In this document: one piece after another, positions 47,021 through 56,552 of the stretch
Layout of the letters: each line of letters starts with the position of its first letter
Numbering within the stretch: the first letter of the stretch is position 1
Source: Vibrio hepatarius
Lineage (GTDB): Bacteria > Pseudomonadota > Gammaproteobacteria > Enterobacterales > Vibrionaceae
DNA: 64,000 nucleotides
Assembly (NCBI RefSeq): GCF_018860525.1
Contig: NZ_JAHKPM010000029.1
Location: 121,357-185,356 of the forward strand
Direction: 5' to 3'
Notes under the pieces: model-generated
The model's input: the letters and a program-made list of their open reading frames with translations, nothing else
Databases searched by the model: none
Told to the model about the DNA's origin: nothing
Program-made: the position numbers and the translations under genes

Positions 47021-47884
47021 TTACCGTATAGGCAAATAAATTTCTGTGAGTAGATCACACTCATCCACTTGATGGCTAAAGTTTATATACCGAAAGAAGC
47101 ACGGAAAATCCCGTAAACTGACTCCACTTTGAGGAAGCCACTTTTGATATAAGTATTCTATCGTTTCATTCATATGGCTATGGCTTCCCTTATGAATTGC
47201 AACCGCGCATCTACCACCAGGAATTACTCCAGATTTTACCCCATATTCATTTTCTGGTATTTCCCCTTGATAAGAACCGCAAATATCAAACTGGAACTCT
47301 TCATCTAGTGTGATACTTGGATCAGAGTGCGGGATACCAAATGTGTCGTGTGTTTTTATTGGCGATAATCCTGTCGATTTTCGCCACTGTATAAACGTTG
47401 AGACGGTTTCATAAATCAGCTTTTCAGAGCCGATATGTTCAATTAAAGCAACTTGGGTTTGTTTGAAATCAATGATGTTTACATCCATTACTTTATCTCC
47501 AACTTTTGGGGGATGATAGTCATACCGTGAGTGCCAACCACGCCACTCAGGTTGATTTCTAAATTGAGAGGGGGACTGACCAAATATTCTCGAAAAAGCA
47601 CGAGAAAATGCCTCTAGGCTTTCAAAGTGCGCTTCAAATGCAATATCAGTAATACTTACTTCATGTTCGAATGCTAAACGAAATGACGCTCTTTTCATGC
47701 GAGCCAATAATACATATTGGGTAGCACTTATTCCCAAAGACGACTTGAATATCCGGTGAAAATGGTATTTGGAACTTGCTGCCAGTGCGCTGAGTTGTTC
47801 TAGTGTGAACTCATCATCTAAATTGTGATCAATAAAGTCGCATACTTTTTTGATATGCTGCTCACGGCGTTTGGTCGTTGTCAT
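47021..47884 (-). CDS. AraC-family regulator with GyrI-like effector domain
   Basis: 287 residues: an N-terminal pair of AraC HTH motifs (about 8-107; LSALAASSKYHFHRIFKSSLG and DIAFEAHFESLEAFSRAFSRIFG) and a C-terminal GyrI/Rob-like small-molecule-binding domain (about 130-287). Architecture matches Rob/BmrR-like multidrug or stress regulators. It follows the DinB-family gene on the same strand and the two are probably co-transcribed. Confidence 0.9.
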   Translation of the reverse strand: MTTTKRREQHIKKVCDFIDHNLDDEFTLEQLSALAASSKYHFHRIFKSSLGISATQYVLLARMKRASFRLAFEHEVSITDIAFEAHFESLEAFSRAFSRIFGQSPSQFRNQPEWRGWHSRYDYHPPKVGDKVMDVNIIDFKQTQVALIEHIGSEKLIYETVSTFIQWRKSTGLSPIKTHDTFGIPHSDPSITLDEEFQFDICGSYQGEIPENEYGVKSGVIPGGRCAVAIHKGSHSHMNETIEYLYQKWLPQSGVSLRDFPCFFRYINFSHQVDECDLLTEIYLPIR

Positions 47885-47957
47885 TCTTTGCTTATTCCCA
47901 ATTCAGAAGTCGCATTAATAGTAATTAAGATGATTTATGGTTGCTTGATTGAGATTG

Positions 47958-48013
47958 CTTAATAGAATTGGTGGGATGACTCGTGGGCACTTATGCCCAC
48001 TTAATAGAATTGG
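47958..48013. repeat. 14-bp direct repeat at the end of the DinB gene
   Basis: CTTAATAGAATTGG occurs at 47958-47971 and 48000-48013. The second copy encodes the end of the DinB-family protein, the first lies in its 3' untranslated region. A small inverted repeat (GTGGGCA / TGCCCAC, 47983-48000) sits between and spans the stop codon. Confidence 0.5.
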
Positions 48014-48464
48014 GTAACTCTTGTTTAAGTGCATATATGTGCCTGATTAACTGACCTTCATGCATAGTTTCATGCTCAAGTAAATGGACGAGTAAATCGT
48101 GTCTTTCTGGTGTCCAGTCATGAACTTTGTTTATTTCATTATTGAATGCCTCTTCTGAAGAGTGCAATTTAGCTATAATGTTTGACGGATTATCGGTTTC
48201 TTCTAGAGAGCAAGAAAATCCATCCCATTTTCCTAAGCTCAGGGCTCGTGAATAACTCTCTCTTGCGCCGACAATACACCACATATGTTCGCTAACAGAT
48301 TTACTTTTGACTATATCGAGTTGTGAAGTCAGTAGCGAAGGCTCAAGTGATTCTACTAGGTCTAGCAGGGATTCAAAACGCTGTCGAATATTCTTTAATA
48401 TAGTATTTCTCAATGTATGTACTCCCTGCGTCATGTTCAGAATGTTGAAATCGAGAAGGTGCAT
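47991..48464 (-). CDS. DinB-family four-helix metal-binding protein
   Basis: 157 residues with the three-histidine pattern of DinB/YfiT-like proteins: SEHMWCIVGARESY and LEHETMHEGQLIRHIY. Such proteins include thiol-dependent S-transferases and stress proteins. Pairing with an AraC/GyrI regulator suggests a detoxification response. The start ATG may also be one of the internal Met codons (residue 11). Confidence 0.8.
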   Translation of the reverse strand: MHLLDFNILNMTQGVHTLRNTILKNIRQRFESLLDLVESLEPSLLTSQLDIVKSKSVSEHMWCIVGARESYSRALSLGKWDGFSCSLEETDNPSNIIAKLHSSEEAFNNEINKVHDWTPERHDLLVHLLEHETMHEGQLIRHIYALKQELPNSIKWA

Positions 48465-48651
48465 AACAATAAAGTGTTGGCCACTATATCATATCGGAAA
48501 TGGTGAATGGGATGTTAGCATTAAAACGACAGCGATAAATGCGACTAGCTGAGTATTGGTGTGACAAGCCTAACGATTCTGAGAGTCAGTTGACACGAGC
48601 TTTTGCTGGTTTGAGGTAATCTAAACGTAATTGTTTAAAGAGACTTTTTTC

Positions 48652-48912
48652 ATGTCAAAAAAATCAAAGCTGCATAACGAAGATAAACTAGTAAAAAAAG
48701 CGTTAGAAATTGGGGGGAAGATGGCCAATATGCAAGGCTTCGATTTACCGCAGTCACCACAGCCTTTAAAGGTTAAAGCTATTTATTTATTTTTGGTTGA
48801 TGCTAAACAAATCACGCCACTACCCGATAGTAAGCTTGATGGTACAAGCATTAAACACAGACTTGCACTTTGGATTCACAGCGTATTACCGGATGATGAT
48901 CCATTAAAATAG
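48652..48912 (+). CDS. DUF5062-family protein
   Basis: 86 residues beginning MSKKSKLHNEDKLVKKALEIG, followed by GFDLPQSPQPLKVKAIYLFLVDAK, a small family common in Vibrio and related genera. Function unknown. ATG 48652 is chosen over an upstream in-frame TTG at 48631 because the family begins here. Confidence 0.75.
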   Translation: MSKKSKLHNEDKLVKKALEIGGKMANMQGFDLPQSPQPLKVKAIYLFLVDAKQITPLPDSKLDGTSIKHRLALWIHSVLPDDDPLK

Positions 48913-49013
48913 TACTTTACCCAGTACCTCAGTAGTAAAGGCGAGCTTATTGTTTGTGGTTCGCTTCTGCCTGAGAAGTTAACACGAATATCTGTTGTAA
49001 ATTTTGAGTGACT

Positions 49014-50684
49014 TCAGAAACTATAAGAAATATTTAGCCAAAATGTGGGTGTGGTGATACGGCTATCTGATTGTGGTGGTCCTCCAATTGCTCGCCATGC
49101 TGCTGCGGTATCTATATTTAATTTTTTGTATGTGGCTCGTAGACCCAATCCGATACCTCCTATGGTTCGGTCGTTATCTTGTGTTGTCCAGGCCGTGTGA
49201 TTAGTTTTGATATGACCATAATCATAAAATATATATGGATTAATGTTATTTTTGTAGATGTAGCGTAGTTCTATTTGTCCTAACATTCCTTCGTCACCAT
49301 AAGACTCACCTGCTGGATAAGCGCGTACAGCACTGGGACCGCCCAGACCAAAATCTTCTGAAGAGTCTAGGTTCTCAAAGGCCTTTTGCCCTACTATGCG
49401 AGTAAAGAGACTGAGTTTTTGGGTCGGGAGAGTTTGTAAACGTCGAATATCCCAATTGATTTTATCAAACACACCTTGAGTATGTGCTGTTAAGTTATCA
49501 ATGGTGTATAAATTGTCATCCAAATCAAGTAACCCATGGGTCCAAGATAACGATCCGTATGTTACCCCTCCTCCCCAGAGAGTATCTCTATAATCAAAGT
49601 TCAATGCTGTTGTGATAGTGTCGCTTGATTTTTTCGCTTTTGTAGAGGTGATTCTTTGTTCATCTACTAGCCACTTTCGTTGGTAGGTTGTGAAAAGTGA
49701 AAGGTTTTTTTGTTGAGAGCGAATTAAAGGATAACTTAATCCAGTACTTATTATATCTGCGGTGCCATGAGCATCAAGACTGCTGAACTCTTTACCCAAT
49801 TGATAGTCCGTATGTTGGAACCCCATATTACCACGCAGCCCTGAATGAAGAATTGGTAAGCTGTACGATACTGAGCCAAACCACATTTTTTCTTCTGTGT
49901 ATATTATTGTCGTGTCGAATTTATCGCCAAAAGTTAAAGGGCTGTTTAAATAACCTTTTACCTCAACACGTCCGCTACCGGTATAGCGATTTCCATGGTT
50001 GTCTATACGTACGCTTCCACCATGGGGTGTTTCCGGACTCATATTGACGATAAGATCGCCTGAGCCAATCTTATCTCCAGGGCGGATAACGGGTGTAACT
50101 TTGTAACCTGGCTGATCGTCTAGAATAAGGCAGATATTTTCAAGCTCGGAACCTTTTATTATATTTCCTGACTTTAGTAGAGACAGGTACTGCTGGGCGG
50201 CTTCTATATAATTTGTGTTGATTTCATTATTTGATATGAATATATCACCGTAGCGGCCCTCAATAATTTTTATTTGCAATTTACCATCTGTTAAGGTCTG
50301 TGCAGGGATGACTGCGCGAGTGAAAGGGTAGTCGTGTGCGTGATAGAAAGCCGTAATTGTATCGGCAAGGTTATGTATAGCAGAAAAATCTAACGTTTTC
50401 CCTTTAATATCTAAAAGTGATAATAGTTCTTCATCTGAAAAAATGGAATTACCGCTTACCACAATAGTTTTTATTTGAACTACTGTACCACCTGGGGCGG
50501 TAATTTCTTGTTTCACTGGTTCTGTAATTGATTGCATTAACCTCGTTTTGGGAAAAAAAGATGATTTGTTGAGTTCTTGGATTGTGTGCCCAGAATCAGG
50601 CTTTTGTTGTGCCGCTACAGAAATAGTAATGATGCCTGTAAAGCTGATAACTGCAATGTGATAAAATAAATTTCTGTGACACAA
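49014..50684 (-). CDS. TpsB outer-membrane transporter (ShlB/FhaC/HecB family)
   Basis: 556 residues, TTG start six bases after the exoprotein's stop, preceded by AAGG. Signal peptide (about 1-25), a proline-containing linker helix, POTRA domains (IKTIVVSGNSIFSDEELLSLL, about 70-145, and a second to about 225), then a 16-stranded barrel ending in the aromatic SYSF. The lid-lock motif appears as VRAYPAGESYGDEG. It exports the exoprotein encoded immediately upstream. Confidence 0.92.
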   Translation of the reverse strand: MCHRNLFYHIAVISFTGIITISVAAQQKPDSGHTIQELNKSSFFPKTRLMQSITEPVKQEITAPGGTVVQIKTIVVSGNSIFSDEELLSLLDIKGKTLDFSAIHNLADTITAFYHAHDYPFTRAVIPAQTLTDGKLQIKIIEGRYGDIFISNNEINTNYIEAAQQYLSLLKSGNIIKGSELENICLILDDQPGYKVTPVIRPGDKIGSGDLIVNMSPETPHGGSVRIDNHGNRYTGSGRVEVKGYLNSPLTFGDKFDTTIIYTEEKMWFGSVSYSLPILHSGLRGNMGFQHTDYQLGKEFSSLDAHGTADIISTGLSYPLIRSQQKNLSLFTTYQRKWLVDEQRITSTKAKKSSDTITTALNFDYRDTLWGGGVTYGSLSWTHGLLDLDDNLYTIDNLTAHTQGVFDKINWDIRRLQTLPTQKLSLFTRIVGQKAFENLDSSEDFGLGGPSAVRAYPAGESYGDEGMLGQIELRYIYKNNINPYIFYDYGHIKTNHTAWTTQDNDRTIGGIGLGLRATYKKLNIDTAAAWRAIGGPPQSDSRITTPTFWLNISYSF

Positions 50685-50690
50685 CGTTCT

Positions 50691-53270
50691 TTACCTTTTT
50701 TGACTTTGGGTATCGACTTTTATTTGATTAAAAGATCTTATAAAATCTGACGAGACCCAAGATGGGAAATTAATACCGCCATCGACAACAAAAACTTTTA
50801 GTGGACCAGATACATTACTTTGGCCATTAAACAAAGTGGAATAATCAATAGCTTTGTCTTTACCATTCTTTAAGGGTGTTGTATCGCTCTCCACCTGTGA
50901 GCTATCTATTTGCACCATATCTAAAGAACCTATGTCATTTGAAAAATTGATTTCAAGGGGTGTAATGATAATTTTGTTCGTTAATGGTGCGCTGGACTGA
51001 ACCACAGATACCGCCGTCGTTTGGGGAATAGAATTCTCTACTGAAGGAGAAGAGGGAGAAGACAGAGAAGGAGAAGTAATCGTGTTACTGTCATCGGCAA
51101 CAGTTTGGATTATGCTTTCGATATCACTTGCTTTTCCGGCGGCATAATACCATATAAGGTTTTCACTGGCGTTAGGGCTTAGATCATTCATACGCAAAAA
51201 TAATGCGTAAGATCCATCAATTTTGTTTGTTATTATTTCTGATGAGCGCGGATCCTTCTGCATGATTTTGGAAAACTTTCCGAAACCTGTGGTTACAGTA
51301 TCGGCACCATCAGAGGTTGAATAAAATAATACAGCAGCGCCAGTTCCATCGATTTCTTCAGTGATTTTAATTGCTTTAGCTTGAGTGTCTTGATCAGGAA
51401 TTTGGACAAAGCCATCGGAAACATTACCTTTGGCCATATAATTTTTATCTGATTCACCCACAAAGTCATCTCTAGTACCAATCCACAAACGAACATTGGT
51501 TAAGGGTGTCGTAGTGCTATTATTTGAAATGGTCGTTTCCGTTCTTACAAATTTTTTATCCTGCTCTAAAGTATATGAGTTAATAATATCGATGGTGTTT
51601 GCTGTTTCGTTAACATTGACATTAGTTGTTGCCACTAGAGTTCCTACCCCCTCATCGTAGTTGGCTATGTTTATTGACAATGAATTCTTAACACTATCTA
51701 GTAATGTTAAGCTGCTTGTCTCTCCGTTGGTTGCCAACACCTCTCCATTATAATTCCAGCTGTTGCTTCCATCGCCACCTGTTGCAATTCCAAAATCTAT
51801 TGGGTAATTTTGGTAGGTCAGTTTGTACCAGCCAGCTGTACGGCTTAGTGATGTACCATCATCATAATAAAAGGGCTGACGTAGCGCACCTGTGTCCGTA
51901 ATTGCAGCACCTGCATTCTCATCAAACTTAATTAAGCTATTACCAAAATAGAGATTATTTACCGATCCACTACTGCCTTTTTTCCATGTGAAATTTTCAG
52001 CTTTGGGTATTAAAACATCCACACCAGATGCAATAGAATATGCACTCCCCAAGCCAGAGGTAGAGTCTAGACCGTATTCAAATGCAAGACTCCCTAGGCC
52101 AGTTGCTATTATGTTGGAGTTGATTTCGATATTATTATTTGCAGTCAAAGTGAGCTTATTAGCAGACCAAGATACCTCATCATTAACATAGAGGTTTCCT
52201 CCTGCCCCAGTAGTTTGAATCTGTACATTACCACTGGCTAAATTACTTGATAGCGCGGTGCCTGAAATATCACCACCACTTGCTGAGACGGTAAAATCGG
52301 TGGGGTCAATAAGCCATGTACCATTTTCACCTTGCTGAGATTTGGTACTAATTTGGGTGTCATTGGCTATTTTTATATTCGCCGCACTGGTTTCAATAAA
52401 TCCACCATCATTACCGTTAGGGGCAGAAGCATCAATGACACCTGCTACTTTAGTGGTTCCATAATCCATATCACCGAGGAGGACAATCTCACCTTTTTCT
52501 CCAGTAGACAAAGTTTGTGCTACGGTAATTCCAGTATGATTAATCACGCTAGTAGCCAGTTCGTGCACGGCCTTTGTTGTTAAATAGACCATACCGCCAT
52601 TCGCATGTACTGCACCGCCTTGCTCAATCAAGGTTGTTATGGCACCTTCTTCGACTTCTAGCTTTACAGGGCCACCTAAATCAAGTGTTACTTTATTCCC
52701 CGCGCCCATCATGATATTGCCTGATTGAGAACTAATTGTTCCCTGATTAATGATTTTTGCAGCGATTAATGCAACAGTTCCTCCTTGTGTTGCAGTGATA
52801 TTTCCTTGATTAACGATGACGTTAGTACTTTGTCCTTCAAAAATATAGTTGCTAGCCAGAAAATCTTGTGTGTCGATGTTTTGGGTTGAGGCTACAAGAC
52901 CGCCCACATTGATTCTTGCATCCGGAGTGAAGGTCACGCCATTAGGATTTACTAGGAACACTTGCCCGTTTGCATTTAAGGCTCCTTGAATTACAGAAAC
53001 ATTATTACCTAAAACCTTATTTAGGGCGATGGCTGAAGGGGAGGGTTGAATAAAGTTAACGGTGTTTTTTTTTCCGATTGAAAAGTCTTGCCAATGCGTA
53101 ACAAGCTTTTGGCTACTTTGTGTTATATTCATCGTATTCCCTGACGTAGTGATTACCCCAGAACCATTAACGATTTTTTCTCCTGTAGGGAGTGTTTCAG
53201 AAAAAGACGATGATGTCGCCCAAAACGTGGATAGAAAAAGGATCAAACCCTTTGGTATATTTGGATACAT
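50691..53270 (-). CDS. TpsA exoprotein, filamentous-hemagglutinin-like
   Basis: 859 residues with a signal peptide (about 1-25) and the TPS secretion domain (about 26-270), including VFLVNPNGVTFTPDARINVGG with the NPNG motif. A right-handed beta-helix stretch with NG-rich repeats continues to about 390. The C-terminal half is a different beta-rich domain, ending with a Ser/Pro-rich linker (about 740-765) and a short tail. It is small for a TpsA and has no long repeats. Encoded with its TpsB partner, it is probably a surface adhesin, hemolysin or contact factor; no toxin tip domain was recognised. Confidence 0.88.
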   Translation of the reverse strand: MYPNIPKGLILFLSTFWATSSSFSETLPTGEKIVNGSGVITTSGNTMNITQSSQKLVTHWQDFSIGKKNTVNFIQPSPSAIALNKVLGNNVSVIQGALNANGQVFLVNPNGVTFTPDARINVGGLVASTQNIDTQDFLASNYIFEGQSTNVIVNQGNITATQGGTVALIAAKIINQGTISSQSGNIMMGAGNKVTLDLGGPVKLEVEEGAITTLIEQGGAVHANGGMVYLTTKAVHELATSVINHTGITVAQTLSTGEKGEIVLLGDMDYGTTKVAGVIDASAPNGNDGGFIETSAANIKIANDTQISTKSQQGENGTWLIDPTDFTVSASGGDISGTALSSNLASGNVQIQTTGAGGNLYVNDEVSWSANKLTLTANNNIEINSNIIATGLGSLAFEYGLDSTSGLGSAYSIASGVDVLIPKAENFTWKKGSSGSVNNLYFGNSLIKFDENAGAAITDTGALRQPFYYDDGTSLSRTAGWYKLTYQNYPIDFGIATGGDGSNSWNYNGEVLATNGETSSLTLLDSVKNSLSINIANYDEGVGTLVATTNVNVNETANTIDIINSYTLEQDKKFVRTETTISNNSTTTPLTNVRLWIGTRDDFVGESDKNYMAKGNVSDGFVQIPDQDTQAKAIKITEEIDGTGAAVLFYSTSDGADTVTTGFGKFSKIMQKDPRSSEIITNKIDGSYALFLRMNDLSPNASENLIWYYAAGKASDIESIIQTVADDSNTITSPSLSSPSSPSVENSIPQTTAVSVVQSSAPLTNKIIITPLEINFSNDIGSLDMVQIDSSQVESDTTPLKNGKDKAIDYSTLFNGQSNVSGPLKVFVVDGGINFPSWVSSDFIRSFNQIKVDTQSQKR

Positions 53271-53342
53271 AAGTGCTTTCCCTTTACAACGTATCCCCTA
53301 TACTAAAAATAGCATAAACCCTTTAGTGTGTACGTGTTTAGT

Positions 53343-53356
53343 CATTTGGCCAAATG
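53343..53356. promoter_or_regulatory. Perfect 14-bp palindrome upstream of tpsA
   Basis: CATTTGGCCAAATG lies 73 bases upstream of the exoprotein start codon, in its probable promoter region. Symmetry suggests a dimeric regulator's site. Confidence 0.4.
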
Positions 53357-53475
53357 GTAGCTCAATTTAGGATTGTCGTTTTAAAAATTTATCGCATGTT
53401 CTACACCAATCTATTCATACACAGGTTAGTTATATAAAATAGTTATCTAGCCCAAATAAAATTGGCTAGAAAGGG

Positions 53476-53868
53476 TTAAAGCCGAAATGTGGATGGAATC
53501 GCACCTCCTGTATTATAGTAAGTCTTATATGAGTCAATTAGCATCTGAGTGCCATCAGGCTTCTGTATTTCAAATACTTCCCAACGAGATGTTCCACGAT
53601 CTGCGGGTTGTGGTGTGTATCCCGCAGGGCAATTAAAGGCTTTACTATCAAATTGGCTTTCAGTGACGCGGAATACATTAAAGTACCGACCATTTCCTTG
53701 ATGTACTTGTCCCCACGTTCCGTCGATAGTCTCATAATTTCCACTTTGGTCGAGTAACCACTCCCAATCACTACCGTCAGATAAGCCACAATATACGTAA
53801 GTCATAGAATGTGATAAGGATGAATAAAGCCATAATATGGAGAAAGAATAGGCTAATACCTTTTTCAT
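53476..53868 (-). CDS. Small exported protein, tandem paralogue 1
   Basis: 130 residues with a signal peptide (about 1-21, ending SHS) and two cysteines (YVYCGL, NCPAGY) likely to form a disulfide. The mature part shares TYVYCGL-DGSDW-WLLD, GYTPQPADR-TS-WE and a K-Y-NT pattern with the neighbouring protein; by hand alignment about 45% identical. No family recognised. Small size, export and Trp/Tyr-rich surface suggest a binding or inhibitor role, but that is a guess. Confidence 0.75.
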   Translation of the reverse strand: MKKVLAYSFSILWLYSSLSHSMTYVYCGLSDGSDWEWLLDQSGNYETIDGTWGQVHQGNGRYFNVFRVTESQFDSKAFNCPAGYTPQPADRGTSRWEVFEIQKPDGTQMLIDSYKTYYNTGGAIPSTFRL

Positions 53869-53904
53869 TAGTAATTAAACTCTAAGTTGTGTATTTATAT
53901 TATT

Positions 53905-54303
53905 TCATAGTGATCGCAGATAATGATTTTGCGGTCGTGTAGTATTATGATAAGATTTGTGCCCTTCCATAAAATATGATGATCCGTTTGGAAGGGTTAT
54001 TTGGAAAATTTCCCAATAAGATGTATTTCGATCTGCTGGTTGAGGAATATAACCCAAAGGGCACTTCAGTTCTTTTTGATTAAAAGTTGTTTGTTGCACA
54101 TTGAATACATTGTAGAAACTTGAGTCATGTAAAGATATGCGTCTCCACTCACCTTCTATAATTATATAGTTTCCTTGTTCGTCAAGTAACCAGTCCCAAT
54201 CGCTACCATCTGGTAGACCACAGTATACATATGTTGTGGTATTAGCTTGTACTGAGTTTATTATGCTGATGAAAAAAAATAAAATTACGGCTAATGTCTT
54301 CAT
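53905..54303 (-). CDS. Small exported protein, tandem paralogue 2
   Basis: 132 residues, signal peptide about 1-20 (ending VQA). It aligns over the whole mature length with the protein encoded 36 bases downstream, keeping both cysteines, the GSDWDWLLD block and GYIPQPADRNTS. The C-terminal tail differs. The genes arose by tandem duplication and are probably co-transcribed, this one first. Confidence 0.75.
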   Translation of the reverse strand: MKTLAVILFFFISIINSVQANTTTYVYCGLPDGSDWDWLLDEQGNYIIIEGEWRRISLHDSSFYNVFNVQQTTFNQKELKCPLGYIPQPADRNTSYWEIFQITLPNGSSYFMEGHKSYHNTTRPQNHYLRSL

Positions 54304-54560
54304 TATAAAGTTGTTCGGTATAATTACGTCGGGATGTTTTTTAACATAAAAAAAACATTTTTAAACTGAAGATTTTAAATTAATTGTTTTTCGTCACTAA
54401 AATTGATTATTTTAAAGATAAATCAATCATTAGTTTGCTTTTATATTTTATTGGTTAGATACTCTATATCATCCTTTTTATCGTTTATATTATGTGGTTA
54501 AATATATTCTCGCATTTAATGATTATTAAAAATAAATACATTACTAACTAGTGAGACTCT

Positions 54561-54959
54561 ATGTTCAAAAATAATACTCTTTATTTCATTACTTTCCTTA
54601 TGGCCTTTGTGTCTAATTTAGTCAATGCAGACAATCTACCACAACCAAAAGTGTGTCCAGATAAGTTTCAACCTTGGTGCAGTGATATAAAATTGAAGAA
54701 AAATATTACCGATATTATATCCCCGATGGAGAAAGTAAATCGCATTCAAGGTGTTCGATACCAACTTAACGGTTCAGATAGAACAGAGTTTGGCTTCATT
54801 GCTCAGGACTTAAAGCTTGTTTATCCTGAAATTGTCCATGATGATCCAGAATTAGGCTATTTGAGAGTTGACTATCGCTCAATGATTCCAATCTTGCTCG
54901 AAGCCATTAAAGCACAAAATAAGCGTATTCAAACCTTAGAGAACCAGATGAATAAATAA
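54561..54959 (+). CDS. Free-standing exported S74-type intramolecular chaperone domain
   Basis: 132 residues. A signal peptide (about 1-23, ending VNA) is followed by almost nothing but a peptidase S74 domain: SDIKLKKNIT (the Ser-Lys catalytic dyad region), VRYQLNG, the GFIAQDLKLVYPEIV strand-helix and YRSMIPILLEAIKAQNKRI, then a short coiled coil. In phage tail spikes and similar fibres this domain is the C-terminal trimerisation chaperone that cuts itself off. Here no fibre precedes it, so it may act in trans or be a relic. Confidence 0.82.
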   Translation: MFKNNTLYFITFLMAFVSNLVNADNLPQPKVCPDKFQPWCSDIKLKKNITDIISPMEKVNRIQGVRYQLNGSDRTEFGFIAQDLKLVYPEIVHDDPELGYLRVDYRSMIPILLEAIKAQNKRIQTLENQMNK

Positions 54960-55120
54960 AAAAACATCAATTTCTGAGTTCAATATTAACATAATATTTG
55001 GTCTTAATTATTTGCCTATGAGAAATATTGTAGTTAATTATATTATCTGGCCTAGATCTATTAATGAAAAGTATGATAAATATGTTCTCATAACAATTTG
55101 TAGAAAAGAGGCCATCGATT

Positions 55121-55828
55121 TTGAACTTTAAACTACCCAGTGAAGCTAGGTTAATTTATCAAGCCAGTGTTGCAATTTTCCCATTGTGTTTAGCAGTAAT
55201 CCCTTGGGGAGTACTCTGTGGTTCGTTGGCGATTCAAGCAGGCCTTTCTCCGATACAGGCACAGGCAATGTCACTGTTTGTGTTTGCTGGCGCCGCTCAG
55301 TTGGCGGGTATTTCTCTATTTGGTGTTATGAGCCCTACATTGCCCATACTGTCTTCAACTTTTGTTATCGGCTCTCGTCATCTACTTTATTCAGCCGTTT
55401 TTCAAACACATATCATGAAGCTATCTTGGTTTAAACGTATGGCTTTCGCTTTTTTTCTTACCGATGAAATGTTTGCTGTTTCAACCAGTCATATTGATAA
55501 AACTCGCTCGTTCAGTTACGTGTATGCCATGACTGCAGGAGTGGGCTTTTATTTGGTTTGGAACCTTGCGACGCTCGGCGGAATAATCGCAGGTTCAAGT
55601 ATTGATAATATTGAGGAACTCGGGCTTGAATTTGCAATCGCTGCAACATTCATTGCTATTGTTATCCCATCCATAAAAGATCGTTCGACTCTTTTTGCGG
55701 TGCTTGTCAGTGGCTTATCTGTACTGGCTTTAGACATGGTAGGATTTGAGTATTCTCTTATTGGCGCGACGATACTGGGAATGATTACTGGCTTTTATAC
55801 ATCGAATGGAGAAAAACATGACGCTTAA
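55121..55828 (+). CDS. azlC: AzlC-family branched-chain amino acid exporter subunit
   Basis: 235-residue membrane protein of the AzlC family with the GVLCGSLAIQAGLSPIQAQAMSLFVFAGAAQLAGI segment and about six to seven helices. TTG start with AAGAGG nine bases upstream. It forms an exporter with AzlD, encoded by the overlapping next gene. Confidence 0.9.
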   Translation: MNFKLPSEARLIYQASVAIFPLCLAVIPWGVLCGSLAIQAGLSPIQAQAMSLFVFAGAAQLAGISLFGVMSPTLPILSSTFVIGSRHLLYSAVFQTHIMKLSWFKRMAFAFFLTDEMFAVSTSHIDKTRSFSYVYAMTAGVGFYLVWNLATLGGIIAGSSIDNIEELGLEFAIAATFIAIVIPSIKDRSTLFAVLVSGLSVLALDMVGFEYSLIGATILGMITGFYTSNGEKHDA

Positions 55829-56144
55829 TACTGAGTGGGTGATTTTCTTGATGTCGCTTGTTACTTTTTCTTGTCGATATTTGTTTTTTATGCAAACAAT
55901 CCCGATTTCTCTTAGCAGTAAAACCAAGCAACTCTTAAAGTATACAGCGCCTTCAGTACTGACTGCTATGTGGGTTCCGATTGTGTTTCTAGGACACGGA
56001 ACATCTCTTTACAACTTGTATACCAGTCCATTTTTTTATGCTGGTGTGGTAACTGTGTTGTTGAGCTTGAAATGTAACAACACACTAATGATTGTTGCAG
56101 GCGGTATGTTGGCATTTTCTATTTTTAATTGGCTTGTTATTTGA
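55818..56144 (+). CDS. azlD: AzlD-family exporter subunit
   Basis: 108 residues, four hydrophobic helices, with VIFLMSLVTFSCRYLFFM at the N-terminus and LKYTAPSVLTAMWVPIVF as the AzlD signature. ATG 55818 is preceded by GGAGAA and overlaps the azlC stop by 11 bases, indicating coupled synthesis. Confidence 0.88.
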   Translation: MTLNTEWVIFLMSLVTFSCRYLFFMQTIPISLSSKTKQLLKYTAPSVLTAMWVPIVFLGHGTSLYNLYTSPFFYAGVVTVLLSLKCNNTLMIVAGGMLAFSIFNWLVI

Positions 56145-56360
56145 ATAGCTACTTGTGGCTAAATTTGTATAAAATCTCATATTAAAACTCAGGTTTTTAC
56201 CTGATGTAGTGTGTCATCTTATTAGAGTAGGCTATGTCCGTTGCTTACTCTAACGTACTGACTTGAAAGTCTATTTTTTGTTCAGTATGCGTTTTATTTT
56301 AATAAGATTTGAGGAAGTTTCAATATTGTTATTCTACTTTCTCATTAACTAGATAAAGCC

Positions 56361-56552
56361 ATGGCACTTTTAAAATCATTAATAAATAAGATACAAGCTC
56401 GATTGACACATGAGATTAACTCTCAGAATAAGAAAATACCGCAAAGAAGTGAGGATAATTATTGCCCAAATGATCTTTCTCATCAAGAACCCCAGTCCTT
56501 TGCTATTCAAAGTGAAATGAGTACATCCATCCTAAAAGGAACTCGTCGATGA
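56361..56552 (+). CDS. Small hypothetical protein
   Basis: 63 residues, polar, Lys/Gln/Ser-rich, one cysteine, no signal peptide or membrane segment. Its TGA overlaps the phosphatase ATG (ATGA), which supports it being translated. No family recognised; no clear ribosome-binding site. Confidence 0.4.
   Translation: MALLKSLINKIQARLTHEINSQNKKIPQRSEDNYCPNDLSHQEPQSFAIQSEMSTSILKGTRR

Noticed and set aside
46772..47053. 93-codon plus-strand ORF
   Set aside because: No ribosome-binding site, hydrophobic AT-rich composition, and it overlaps the AraC-type gene on the other strand.
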